A stretch of 64,000 nucleotides of DNA from Phoebastria nigripes (Eukaryota; Chordata; Aves; Procellariiformes; Diomedeidae), in NCBI GenBank assembly GCA_035582835.1, contig JAYKAV010003365.1:851623-915622 (forward strand). The letters are read 5' to 3'. Below the pieces are notes generated by a model. It was not told the DNA's origin. It was given only the letters and a program-made list of their open reading frames with translations, and searched no databases. Of the stretch, positions 11,601-23,600 are shown one piece after another. The number at the start of each line of letters is the position of its first letter. Position 1 is the first letter of the stretch. The position numbers and the translations under genes were made by a program.

Positions 11601-14600
11601 TGATGTTCTATTACTAGCAGAGGTGATGCGTGTTGTACTATAAGCATTAAAAAATCTCTTCTAAGCATTTGCAGTTCAATTTTTCATCTCAAGCTTTTAC
11701 TTAAATTTGATAGGAATGCTGTTCTTGTCAAGATGCTTTAAAAAGTTACCTAAAAGCAGGCTTGATTGACAAAGTCTTAAGATACAGAAGAGACGTAAGT
11801 AGAGTGAGTTTATACATTTGGCGTTTTAGAGNGGTCTTCTCTGAGCATATATGTGCATGCAGTACAGATTTTTTGGTCTGATTGTCATTGTGGAGTTGGA
11901 TGTACTAAGTGGGCCAGACTGGTGAGGGAGTAACTGGGAAAGTATATAATTAAGTTTGCAGACTTGTCTCATTAACTCTCCTGTCTCAGCTCTGAAGAGC
12001 TGTTTCTTGGTGTAAATTTGCATAAAACATATTTCCTGGCTGAGAAGTCTGAAAAGGTACACAGTCTGATGGTTAGGGCATTAGCCCATGACTTGAGAGA
12101 TCGCAGCTCAAGCTGCCAGTCTCCTGTAGCAGCCTCTGTTAGACATGTAGCTTTTCAGTTTCTCAGGTTTTTTTCTAAATGGGAGACAGAACACTTGCCC
12201 TACTTCACAGGAATGTTGCATGAATTAAATACATGAGATGAGATGCTCAGATATGGCAGTGATGAGGGACATGTAGATTCAGAAATGGTAGGTATCTGGT
12301 GAACATAGTTCCCATGGAACTAATAATAGTGGCAGTACAGAAATACAATTTACGTTACATAAGGGGAAAGAGGAGGCTTTTTTGTGATTTCTGAGGTCGT
12401 CTCCGCCAGCATAGCGATACAGCATTTATATGGCTAAAGTCTTGCTTTTCTGTCAAGGAACGTCTGGAAGGTGAGCAGTGGAATGGATTGCCACCTGGCA
12501 AGGCCGACCTCCCTCCATTAGCTGTGAGCTTCTGCATGTTGAAGGTGAAATCTGTTCCACCCTTGGTGCTCAGCTTTGCAGCCATCTGAGTTTTGTGTTC
12601 TGGCTTTGAAGATGGACTGCCTCTGATGCATTATTATTATTATTATGTATTATTTGCACCTAAAGCCTCAGTTGTGGTTGACTTTCTGCTGAGCTTGGAG
12701 CTGTATTCAGCTGCAGAGTTTCTAGACTGAATGGAAGTGGTGTGGTAAGGTTAACAAACAGGAGGAAAGAAGCCAGGAGAAGTTTGATGCAGAAAACATG
12801 GCACTAAGTAGGTCACTTTGGTGTGCAACTCAGTGGTCTGGAATCGCATGAAAGTTGCTTATACTTTTGTAATAACCAAAATAAATACTGGTTGCTTGCA
12901 ACTGCTGCTCGTCCTAGCCCCGGCTGCTTCGCTGAGTGCTTGTCAGTACTCCAGGTGAGGTGCTTCTTTAAGAGGAAGGTGCAGGAGAGAGACATGGTGG
13001 TATGGCTGGTCAGGATGCAGGTCTTGCCTTTGAGAGGGAAAGCTGGAGAGTGGTGCGCCTTGAGTTGAGTGTATTTGGAAGATGGAGGCTAAGTGAAGGG
13101 CATCATAGAGCATAGAAATATGTTCAAAATGAAGGGAAGATACCCTAGGACTGTTTTGAGAATTATTATTGTGCTGTCTATATAGTATTTGAAATGTTGG
13201 GATACTGGGAGCACCCGGAGATGCCTGCTATTTCTCAAGTACTAGGAGAACTTGATTAAATGCTGCTTCTGAAAAAGAGGGGAAAACAGTTTTTAAAGGT
13301 CTGCCATAGCTTGTAACTGAAGAATAACAATTTTCAGAAGCTTTCTAATGGGTCAGAATTTATACAGCTCTCATGACTGTGGTAACCATGTACCTTATGA
13401 CAACAAGCTTATTTCTGTTCTCAGCACCCTCTGGAAGAAACATATTTACCCCCATTTTGCAGATGGGAAACTGAGGCTCATCTTCACAAATCCTTTGCAA
13501 CANCTCTGTCAGAACAGAGACTTGAACCCAGGCTTCTCAAGTACTAGGCTGGTACCATGATTTCAGGGGGATGCTTTCTCATCTGAGGGAAAACAAAGCA
13601 ACTTATTCAATCCTCCAAAAAACCCTAAAGTCACTTTGCAGAGAGGGTTTGGTTACTTATGTAACCTGTTATATGCAGTGTAATCATAGTAGTTTGACCT
13701 CTGCATGCTTTAAAAAAATATGAAGTGTATTGATACTGGTGTATTTTAATTTGTGAGGCAAAATATGTTAGCAGCCTGCTGATCTCAAGTTCTTAAATCT
13801 TGGGGTTTTTTTTCTTCCTGTAACTGTTCTGGGAAAGGGGAAGACTGAAACATAGTTGTTCAAGGATTAAACTTCAAGGTATTTCTCTCGGAGTGCTTGA
13901 GTTGGCAGACAACTGCAGACATCTGCTAAGTTAAATGATGCGTATGGACTTTTTTTCCTTGCTGTCCTTTGGATGTAAGATGTTTCTCTAATTTGCTCGT
14001 GTAGTTGTAGCCGAGGTAAGAAGCTGTGCTAGAGCTTTGAGGAGGGAGGGTGATTTTAAGATATAAATTCCATCCTACAAGTGGCATTGCTAGAGACTTG
14101 GCTGACAGGCAAAATTTGTTTTTGAATGTTGGGACCCTCAGCAGGAAAAAGCTACATCACAAACTTTACTGTCCCAGGGAAAATGTGAAAAGACTAGTAG
14201 TAAGAGCTGCCCTTTGTTCTCACTTTATCCAAATAAGACTTGAGAAATGAAGGGATCTGACTTAGGATTTAAGGAGATTGTCAGAGTCTGATGGGCTTTG
14301 GTAGTTCCAACTTAGACCTGCGCTGATTGTTTCCAGCTCTCTGAAGCTGGTTTTTAATCTTAGGGGAAAGTTCAGGGAACGGTAACTGATTAATAAAATT
14401 GCTTCTCGTACCATGAACTCATGCAAATAGAAACCTCAGCTAAAGACAGAAAAAGTGCAATAGTGAGTGTGACCAGTATTGCTTGTTTATAACAGCCTTT
14501 ATCTATGTGGGGAAAATGTAGCAAAGTTAAAAGCTGCATTTGGCAGGCAGCTTTTAGGGGCTTCGTTTGCTCTTGAGGCCTAAAACAGCTGAAGGCACCC

Positions 14601-17600
14601 CTCTGCTCTGTGTGGCCTGAACTGGCTCAATACATGGTATTTATTCATCTAAACCCAGTTGAGAACCTGGATGGGGTTGGTATCATCAGAAAATGAGTGG
14701 TCTGGGCTATGGAACGGAGGCAATGGATGTGTTTTAAAAGATGACTGGGCGAGAGGGAACAGATAAGGAGCCCAAACCATTAGTTTATATATAGCCTAGT
14801 GTTCAGCACGGCTCCATCCCCAGCTTTAATCCCAGGTCTCCCTCCATCTGTAAGAGCACCATGCCGCCAGCTGCCCCGTTGGGAGCTGCTTCGGGTGGCA
14901 GGTCTCCCATCTTTCCTGGGGAAGCCATGCCGCTGGCTGGGGAGTAATCCCCTCAGGAGAGCTGGTGTGCAGCGAGTGCTGCGCACATGAAGGAGCAAGC
15001 CTCTGTAGCGATGGGGAGGTGGGCACGTGTGAATGTGCGAGGTGAGGCCGTGTCCTGCTTTGGTACATGCCCTGTGGACCCTACTGTGCCTTCTCTGAGG
15101 GCTGCTCCATGCCAAATGCAGAAGCTGCCCTTGAACCCATGGCTCCCAGCCTTCCAAAGGGAACGGTTTAACAGGCAGGACACAAATGCACCCAAGTCTT
15201 TTATGCAATTTGCTCCTTGGCTGCACGAAGGGCCCAGGGTGCCGTAGGCCTGGCAGAAAGCTTCATCTAGCCGAGGGAGAGGGCAAGCAGTGAACTCCTG
15301 GTGGGGTATCCAGCCTCCCTCTTACCTGCAAGGCAACATGTCCATGGGAAGTGTGTGCAAGGACGTGGCTGCTGCTGCTCTGATTGAGCAAAATCCCCTC
15401 CCTGCCTCCCAACGTGAATAGCTTTTTATCCTATCTTGAAAAGAAAGCAGATGCAAATGTAGATCAGGTACTTTCAGCAGTTTAAGAGCTCTTTGAGGTT
15501 GGGGAAAAAGAAATCTGATTAGGGTTACAGCTGTTTTATTTCCTGACAGATGCACAGAGTGTTATGTGCTGGCGTACTGCGGATGTACACACACACATCA
15601 GTCTCGTTTTGTATCAGTGGCATAACCACACAGCAGCCGGCTATGTACTGAACTCCTTGTCCTGGACACCCTGCCAAAATATGCTTTATGCAGAATTTTC
15701 TGTGAACCAGGTTGTAGTGTGTGTGTGCGCATATAAATTTGTGTGTGTTTTCTCCGGTTGGCAGGGCCTTTGTTGTTGAATTTTTTGTTGCTGGAGTGGG
15801 GCAGTACACTGTAAACAAGTGTGGCTAATTATAAAGCACTTGTATAAAAAATGATTTGCATTTGTACAAATGGTACTAGTAAAAGTACCCATGTAAGAGT
15901 ACCACGAGTACCCAAATAAGCCCAGCTCTGAATGGAGAACTCTTTTTCTTTGTTGCAACCACAGCTAAAAAGCTGTTTATAACTAAACACTGAGATGGTG
16001 TAATTTTCTTTTCTAGGAACTTGGAATAAGAATTCCTAGACCACTGGGACACGGACCAAGCAGATTCATCCCCGAGAAGGAGGTGTGGTAGTGTTTTCAA
16101 GTACACAGTGAACTTTATGCTTTTAAGGAACACCCTTTTAGTAGTAACCCACATTTGGTTTCAGGACAGCTGCTGAGCTGCAAAACATTTTCAGTTGTTA
16201 TCACATGCAGTCCTGGTGAGACTTTGGCCACAGTTCTAGTGTACAGAAGCAGTGAGAGCCCTTTGGAATAGTTATGACCCCTCCTGTACTGCTATCTAGC
16301 ATAAGAGAAACCCAATACTGTTTTCTGTAAGAGTGTCTGTTTCCTTGTGAGCTTCCGTATGTAATTTCCTACTGGTCCACAAGGCACCTGCCCCCCTGCT
16401 CTGGGGTTGCTTTTTATTGAGCTGCCTCTACCATTCTGAATAATCTGAGAAGCTTCACAGAGCTGCGGCTGAGCATTTCTGGTGCTTCTCTCCTGATCAT
16501 CTGGTAAGAGAATTTGGAGCAGAGGAAAAGTTAGTAATATGCCTGTGGTTTTCTAGGAATTTTAGAGCCTTAAGTTTCAATTTCCTTTTATTTCTCTCTC
16601 TTGTCAGCTTAGCTAGCTTTTTACTTCTTGCCCTCTTTTTCCCTTAGTAAAAATGATTATTCAATTAGCTTTTTGTTGTTATAATAGCCTAAGTTAGATC
16701 AGTTTGGGCATTCAAGGAAGTGAAGGTGAGACAGTTAAAAATGAGAAATCAGTGTTGTACAAGAGAAAGTGTAAAGCCAAAAATCTCCTTTTGCGGATAT
16801 AACCATTTGTGATCTCCTAAATGAGAGGTGTTAAAGGGATTTTATGTGCCTTGCCTTATGTGCACTGATTTAATGCCATTAATAGATTTATAATATAATT
16901 CCTTTCACTGGGGCCTCTGGCTGCTGTGGTAATATATTTACTATTTTGCTAATTGCTCTCTGTTCAATCAGACAATTCAAGTGGGAAACGAAGACGCCAT
17001 GATGCACACGCTGTTTGCAGATTCTTTTGCTACACTGGGCCGATTGGACAATGTTACCTTGGTGATGGTTTTCCACCCACAGTATCTTGAAAGCTTTCTA
17101 AAAACTCAGCACTATCTGCTGCAAATGGATGGTCCACTCCCGCTTCATTACCGACACTACATCGGGATAATGGTATGCTGGAACATAAAGCAGCAAGCAG
17201 AAACAGCCACTCTGGCAACAGTCTCTGGTCTTGTTTAATAGCAGTTATTACTGTGTTTTGCAGTTTCTAGTTGGAAAGGCATTTCATCAGGAGCTAAGGG
17301 GAAAAGCAGAGTAGGTTTGTTTGTGTCTGGTTTACAAATTGTTTCGTAAGACCAGTACTTTATGTTCATAGTTTCGGGAGGACTGTGAGAAAGAGGGGAA
17401 AAAAAATCTGTTACAAAAATAAGACAATTGTTTATTTTTGGTTTCCTTAGTATCTCAGAAACTGTTTTTCAGGACAGCTTGTTTGTGTGTGTGTCCTGTC
17501 AAATACACCTCCCTCTAACTCAGTCCGTCCCATCATCTGTGTCTGAATCTCTAAATTCTAAGCAAGTTTCCTGCCAGAAGTAGTTGATTTCATAATTTCC

Positions 17601-20600
17601 AATCTGCCAGTTCAATGTTCTTTGCTTGCTGAAGTCGAATTAAAATTTTGGGCTGTGTCTTAATTTGATGGGGAAAGTATTACTGTTTGAAGAAATGATA
17701 CTGGGTCTGTTCTTTGCTGCAAAGCTGCCCTTAGTCTCTCTTGCTATATGCAGTCTAAAACCTGCTTTTGTTTTTGCTGGTAAGATTCACCTAGAGGCAG
17801 CCTTGCTTCTTCCCCACTGGAGAGTACCATGCAGTATGGATTACTTGCTTCAGGACATACAATAAATCTATGCCTGTACTTCTCCGTGGATGTAGGCATG
17901 TTGCACCTGTAGCCAACATAGTTATAATGTTTATGAATGAGGAATATTTATGTTGTGAGAACAATAATCAAAACAGGCTGATGTGTTAATCTCCATTTTT
18001 TTTATTTCAGCCTTTGATCACTGCAAGTCTCATTCTTGAATAGTTTGAGGATGATGACTTATGGTATTTGTCATAAAGCACTAACTTACTGTAATTGTTT
18101 TCTGTATCGCAATTGTGTTTTCCTTTCTAGGCTGCAGCACGACATCAGTGCTCTTACCTTGTTAACCTCCATGTGAATGACTTCCTTCATGTCGGTGGAG
18201 ACCCTAAGTGGTTGAATGGTCTGGAAAATGCACCTCAAAAACTGCAAAATTTAGGAGAACTGAACAAAATGTTGGCTCACCGACCCTGGCTTATCACCAA
18301 GGAACATATTGAGGTAAATCTTTCATGGAGTAATGTGAATGTAACCTTATTTTTCATTAATGCAATCACAGATTCTTAGGGTTAAGAGCCAGACAGGGTG
18401 AAAGATGTTCTGTGTTACTGACTTTCATTTCAGTGTTATATCACTGTGATACTGCGTGATATAGTATCGCTTGTGCCCTTGTAAAACTAACGTGATCATA
18501 ACTGGTCTTAAATGACTAACAAATTTAATTTACAACACACTGACATTTCAGAGTTGTCATGTCAGTATTCTGTTGGTGCGATGACGATGTGCTCAGATGT
18601 GTGCTTCCTTACGTCATGTGCTTTCCGTAGCCAGAACCCCCTCAGCGTTTCTGAGATGCTGCCAGAAGTTAGGCAGAACACCGGTCATCACATTTTTGTC
18701 TCAATTGCTGCTGGTTCAAATGCTCAGTTTTCAGGCTGGGTTGGAGGGAGCAGGCTGGCAGGACAGCCCAGGGGAGCGGTGGTGGTACAAGCCAGCCAGG
18801 ACTGCGGCACCAACAAGCCACCAAGCTGCTGCTTCTGCTGCGCCCTCCTCTGAGGGCTGCCCGGACCAGCCAGCTTCGAGGGTGTGTGCAGCGACGGCAG
18901 CTCTCAGGGCAGGGGCATGCCTGCCCCGGGCCTGGCTGTGGTTGCTGGAGCAACTCCTCCTCCTCCTCTGCTCTTCTCTTTACCCTTAGCAAGGAGGAAG
19001 TGGGTGCCAGGACTTTCTCGGCGCTGTCTGCCAGGTGGAGAGGCGGTGGCAGGTCCTGCTGGGAGGCAGGACNCTGGGCTGTGGGGGAGGGTGCGCGCTC
19101 TGCCAGAAGGCCCCAAACCTCCCACACTTTCCTGCCTGAAGGGGAAGTTGGGGTTTGAAGCTTCTTGTCAAATGTAGAGCATTCCACCCACAGGGACAAC
19201 ATGGAGGGAGCCCGGCCTTTATGCCAGGTTTTTACACAGCTGATCCGCAAGGAGCTGCCAGGGTTTTCTGAGACTGTAAAGACCAGTTGAAGAAACATGC
19301 GACTGTTGTGGTTGCATCTCCATCAGAGGTGTGAAATTTCAATGCAAGTCGGTCTGGCCTCAATACAAACCATACAGTGCAAAATAGAAACTCCAACTGA
19401 TTCAATAGCTGAGGGCCAGAGAGGGGGGAGAAGTCATCTCCTGTGTGGCTTAACCACATGGGTCTGTGGCTGGCAGGTAACCTGGTAACAAGACACTGAG
19501 CACGCTAATGGCAGCAGAGAGTTAGGAAGCAATTATGGACTTTGGAAAAATAATTTTATCTGGTAAAGAAATGTGTTGATAAACTGCATTAAGGTGGGAT
19601 CATTTGAGCGATTTCAAAATTAATACTTTTGTCTTGCATTATTTTTAAAGCAACTTTTGAAGACTGAAGAGAACAGCTGGTCCCTGGCAGAGCTGATCCA
19701 TGCGGTCGTTCTCCTTACGCAGTACCACTCCCTTGCTTCCTTCACGTTTGGTTGTGGAATCAGCCCGGAGATCGACTGTGAAGGTGGTCACACTTTCAGG
19801 CCCCCTTCCGTCAGTAACTATTGCATATGCGATATTACAAATGGTTACCACGGGGTGGATGAAATTCATGCCAGCCCAACTGGAAGTATTCCAGTAAGTA
19901 TCTGTCTGAACAAACAATCTCTTTCAATAGTAGTAGTTTCTTTGTAAACTTAGTACATGGAGTTTGCCTGTCTCTTTTCGTTCAGTGAGAGTGGGATTGA
20001 TTAGCCTAATCCAGATGAGGGCTAACCAGTTGAAAAGATACATTTAGGAGAAGCTGAAGTGACACTGGTAAGCTGGGGGAGGTTACTGAAGGGAGAGACA
20101 AAGATACAGTCTCTCAGTTGTCTATTGTTTTGGTCTCTTGTCATTCATATAGGCAAACTGACACGACTCCTGGCCTCAGCTAGTTCATGATACATGTCCT
20201 GAGCAGCAATGGCCAGGAATGCTTTTTTTCATGGGTGCAGTGGAAAGTTGGCTCTTCCTTTGATTCCAGTCTTTGACTTTGTTGCCTTGAGGTGTTTGTG
20301 ATACATCTCACAACAGATCATTCACAATTTTCTGACTCTGTCTCTAAAACAGTATTTCCTGCCTGCAGCAGTTACGCTTACCGATCTGTACTTGCTTCCA
20401 CTTAGTGAAAAGCATGATGTGAACTAGGAGTTGGTTTAAGAACAGTGATAGCAGGGTATTTTCAATGCAGGTTCCTTGCCTGTGAGACTTTACTGCAATG
20501 GTGTGGGTGGCATTTAAATTTCGTTTGATGGAGCTTGCTGGTTCTCTGAAGGAGCAAACTGCAAAAGGCAGAGAGGAAAGGGGCAGAACTGTATAAACTG

Positions 20601-23600
20601 AAGATTATTTTGCTTTGCGCTGATGGATTTTTACAAGACCAGATATTGAACGAATAGCGTGTTGTGGTGTTAAAACAGCTCTTGTGAAATCACATTATCT
20701 TGCACTAGCTTTCCTTTGAGGATTCATTAAATCTGCATTTACACTCACTCTTGCTTTTTCCTTCAGTATGTTTCTTCTCTGTGAGCAGAGAAGGGGAAAA
20801 ATACAGTTAGGTAGTAAATTGTGGTTACTTCCTCTATCAGAATTTCTGTTACAGCTCTGTGTTTTTCAGTTGTTAAACATTTAGATTAAGTAAGAGAAAT
20901 TAATTTTAGTGTGAGAACCACTTGTTTCAAAAAGCTGTGATTCTTAAAATATGCTAAAAATACCAGGGATCTAATTGAGAAAAGATGATGACTAAATGTG
21001 AACTGTTGGGTCAGTACAGATTTCTTTCAAGAACTGTTTTCCTCGAAAAATCAGTATTTAATGTAAGTAAATGAAGGACATAGCTTGCGTTTAAATTTTC
21101 TGGCTTGACGATTTCTGCCATCATTGTCAGTTCTTGTTACATGGGAATGAAATGTTTTTCTCTCCTTTTCAAGTCTACAGAATCTGTCTGTGAAGTTGAA
21201 GCTCTTATGGAGAAAATGAAGCAGCTACAGGAGTGTAGAGATGAAGAGGAAGCCAGCCAAGAAGAGATGGCTACACGTTTTGAAAGAGAGAAGAGAGAAA
21301 GCATGTTTGTGTGTTCTTCAGGTAGAACAGATGTAGTGTGTATATATATATTTATTTAGACTTTTCCAAATCACTTGAAGAAATACTTACTACCGCAGAA
21401 GGGAAACAAGTGTTATTAGATGCCTCAAAAACATTACTATTTCTTTGAAGGGATCAAGATTAGGCGTGCCTTGTTTTCTTCCAGGAACACTTAAAAGCAA
21501 AGTAGTGCCAAGATTTGCGGCTTCTCTCGAACGCACCATGATGCTCACTGACCAATATTATGTTTAATAGAAATTTCCAACAGAAATGGAATCTCTCTCT
21601 TGAGAGATTTAAAAGTTTCACAAGAGATGTAAGCATCTCACAAGACATTGTAAAAAGAAGTCCTTAACACTCTTAGCTATTTAAGTGTATGAAACATTAC
21701 TTTTCAGATGACTGTGACATAATACTTAATCTGTTACAAGCTTAGGGTTGTTGTGGGCTCTTCAACAGTTTCCTCTAAAATAAACTTGGCATGGAAGTCT
21801 TAGAGGTCTTTCTTTTAATAAGCTCTCTGTTCCAAAGCAGATTCTCCCTTGACATTTTTACAGACCCCTTGAATTAGGAGCAAAGTGTCCCCTAGACTTA
21901 GAAGATAGAGTGAAGACTGGTACATACAGGAAGGGAGAAAAAGATGTTTGTCTGTAAGAAAGAATCTGAGTGGTTTTCATGGAATTGCCTCTAAAAACCA
22001 TAGCTGCAGTCACACTGAGCTGTACCGAAGAATTTTAATACGGGTAGTCCAGTGAAACTGTGTGTTTATTTAAAAAGCACAGACTCCCATTCTTCTGTAA
22101 GAGTTCCACTAGCACACTTCCAGTTTGTTCTTACTGAAATCGTGTGAAATTCTGTTTGAAATTAACAGAAGATGAAGAATCGGCACCAACAAGAGACGTG
22201 TCTCGTCACTTTGAGGATACCAGCTATGGTTACAAAGACTTCTCCAGACATGGAATGCATGTGCCCACCTTTCGTGTTCAGGTAACAAGGATGGGGGCTG
22301 CTGTCAGGAGGCTTAGTGCACAATCTGTTTGTTGTGCCAAATACCAAATCTGGAAATTGCTGTGCTGTAACTTACTGCCCCATCGTCAAGAAGGCTTAAA
22401 GCAAGCAAATGAACAACCCCCACCCCCGGCACTGGATTATCTGCCCTGAGATAAATTACATTAAAGCGCTAGGTCTTCACAAGTTCATTTCTGAAATGCT
22501 CCATTCTGCATTTTCACTTATTCTAAGGATTATTCCTGGGAAGACCATGGCTATTCCTTGGTTAATCGTCTTTACCCAGATGTGGGACAACTACTTGATG
22601 AGAAGTTTCATATTGCTTATAATCTGACTTACAACACGATGGCCATGCACAAAGATGTGGATACCTCAATGCTAAGACGAGCTATTTGGAACTATATTCA
22701 TTGTATGTTTGGCATAAGGTCAGTTTTACTACTTTTGTTCTATATACATCAGACTTGTTAGCATTGGCTTTTTTTTTTTCTTTCTGAGATTGAAACAAAG
22801 CTATTTATTAAGCAAACATGCATGTATTTTTAAACGTATTTTTATTTATGGGGAAGGGCCAGTAGTGGTACGAATTACACAATAATTTATTTTGCCATAG
22901 GAACTTACAAGCAATGCAAGTGAAATAACTGGTTCTTGAAAGTGAAAGTGTTTTTCTTTCAATTCCGAACAGATACGATGATTATGACTATGGTGAAATT
23001 AATCAGTTGTTGGACCGCAGCTTTAAAGTTTATATCAAGACTGTGGTTTGCACTCCTGAAAAGACCACAAAAAGAATGTATGATAGCTTCTGGAGGCAGT
23101 TTGAACACTCTGAGAAGGTACAGTTCGCATGCGTGCTGAGGGACACGGGCGGTAGATCCGTTTGCCACGCTAACAGCCACAGCTACCCAGCGAGCATTTA
23201 AGCTTTAGCTGACGTTACTGGGAGTCTGCTCACATTCAGTAAATTCATTAGGAGGTGTAGTACTTCCCAGGCTGAAATAATTTTTCTTTTCCTGCTGCAT
23301 GTTTGCTAGCTAACAGCTGACATGGACTGCGCAAGCTCTGAACTGTATGGGGAGGTTAGACATGTAAATGGTACAGCTTCACCTCGGCTGCAGCTTTCTC
23401 CTCTGCTGTCGGTTGGTACTGCCTGTGTTGCAGAGAGGCAGGGAAGTCATGCGAGATCCATCCCTTGGCCTCAGACCCAGAGCAGCTTGCTTGCTGGCCC
23501 GAGGTCTTTGCAGTCCTACGGTCATTTTTAGTGTGAGTGGCCCCAAAGCAGCTACTTCATGTTAAAGCTTGAAGTCCTGCTGCTGGGTTATAGTCTGAAT

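Larger units (their letters stand above)
8396..16016 (+). other. SESN1: SESN1 intron 1
   Basis: This 7.6-kb intron runs between the CpG-island exon and the first universally shared exon. No coding exon is recognisable inside. It holds the downstream shore of the CpG island with a 12-bp palindrome (8637-8648), a perfect p53-type half-site (9958-9967), three ancient tRNA-derived SINE fragments (about 9600-9720, 12060-12255 and 13400-13562), an (ATT)n run (12630-12646), and a GC-richer block with overlapping frames on both strands (about 14790-15250) that I do not recognise. Confidence 0.6.

Noticed and set aside
14780..15250. Overlapping frames of up to 148 codons on both strands in SESN1 intron 1.
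   Set aside because: No recognisable domain, no paired splice sites that keep phase with SESN1, and mildly GC-rich composition explains the open frames.
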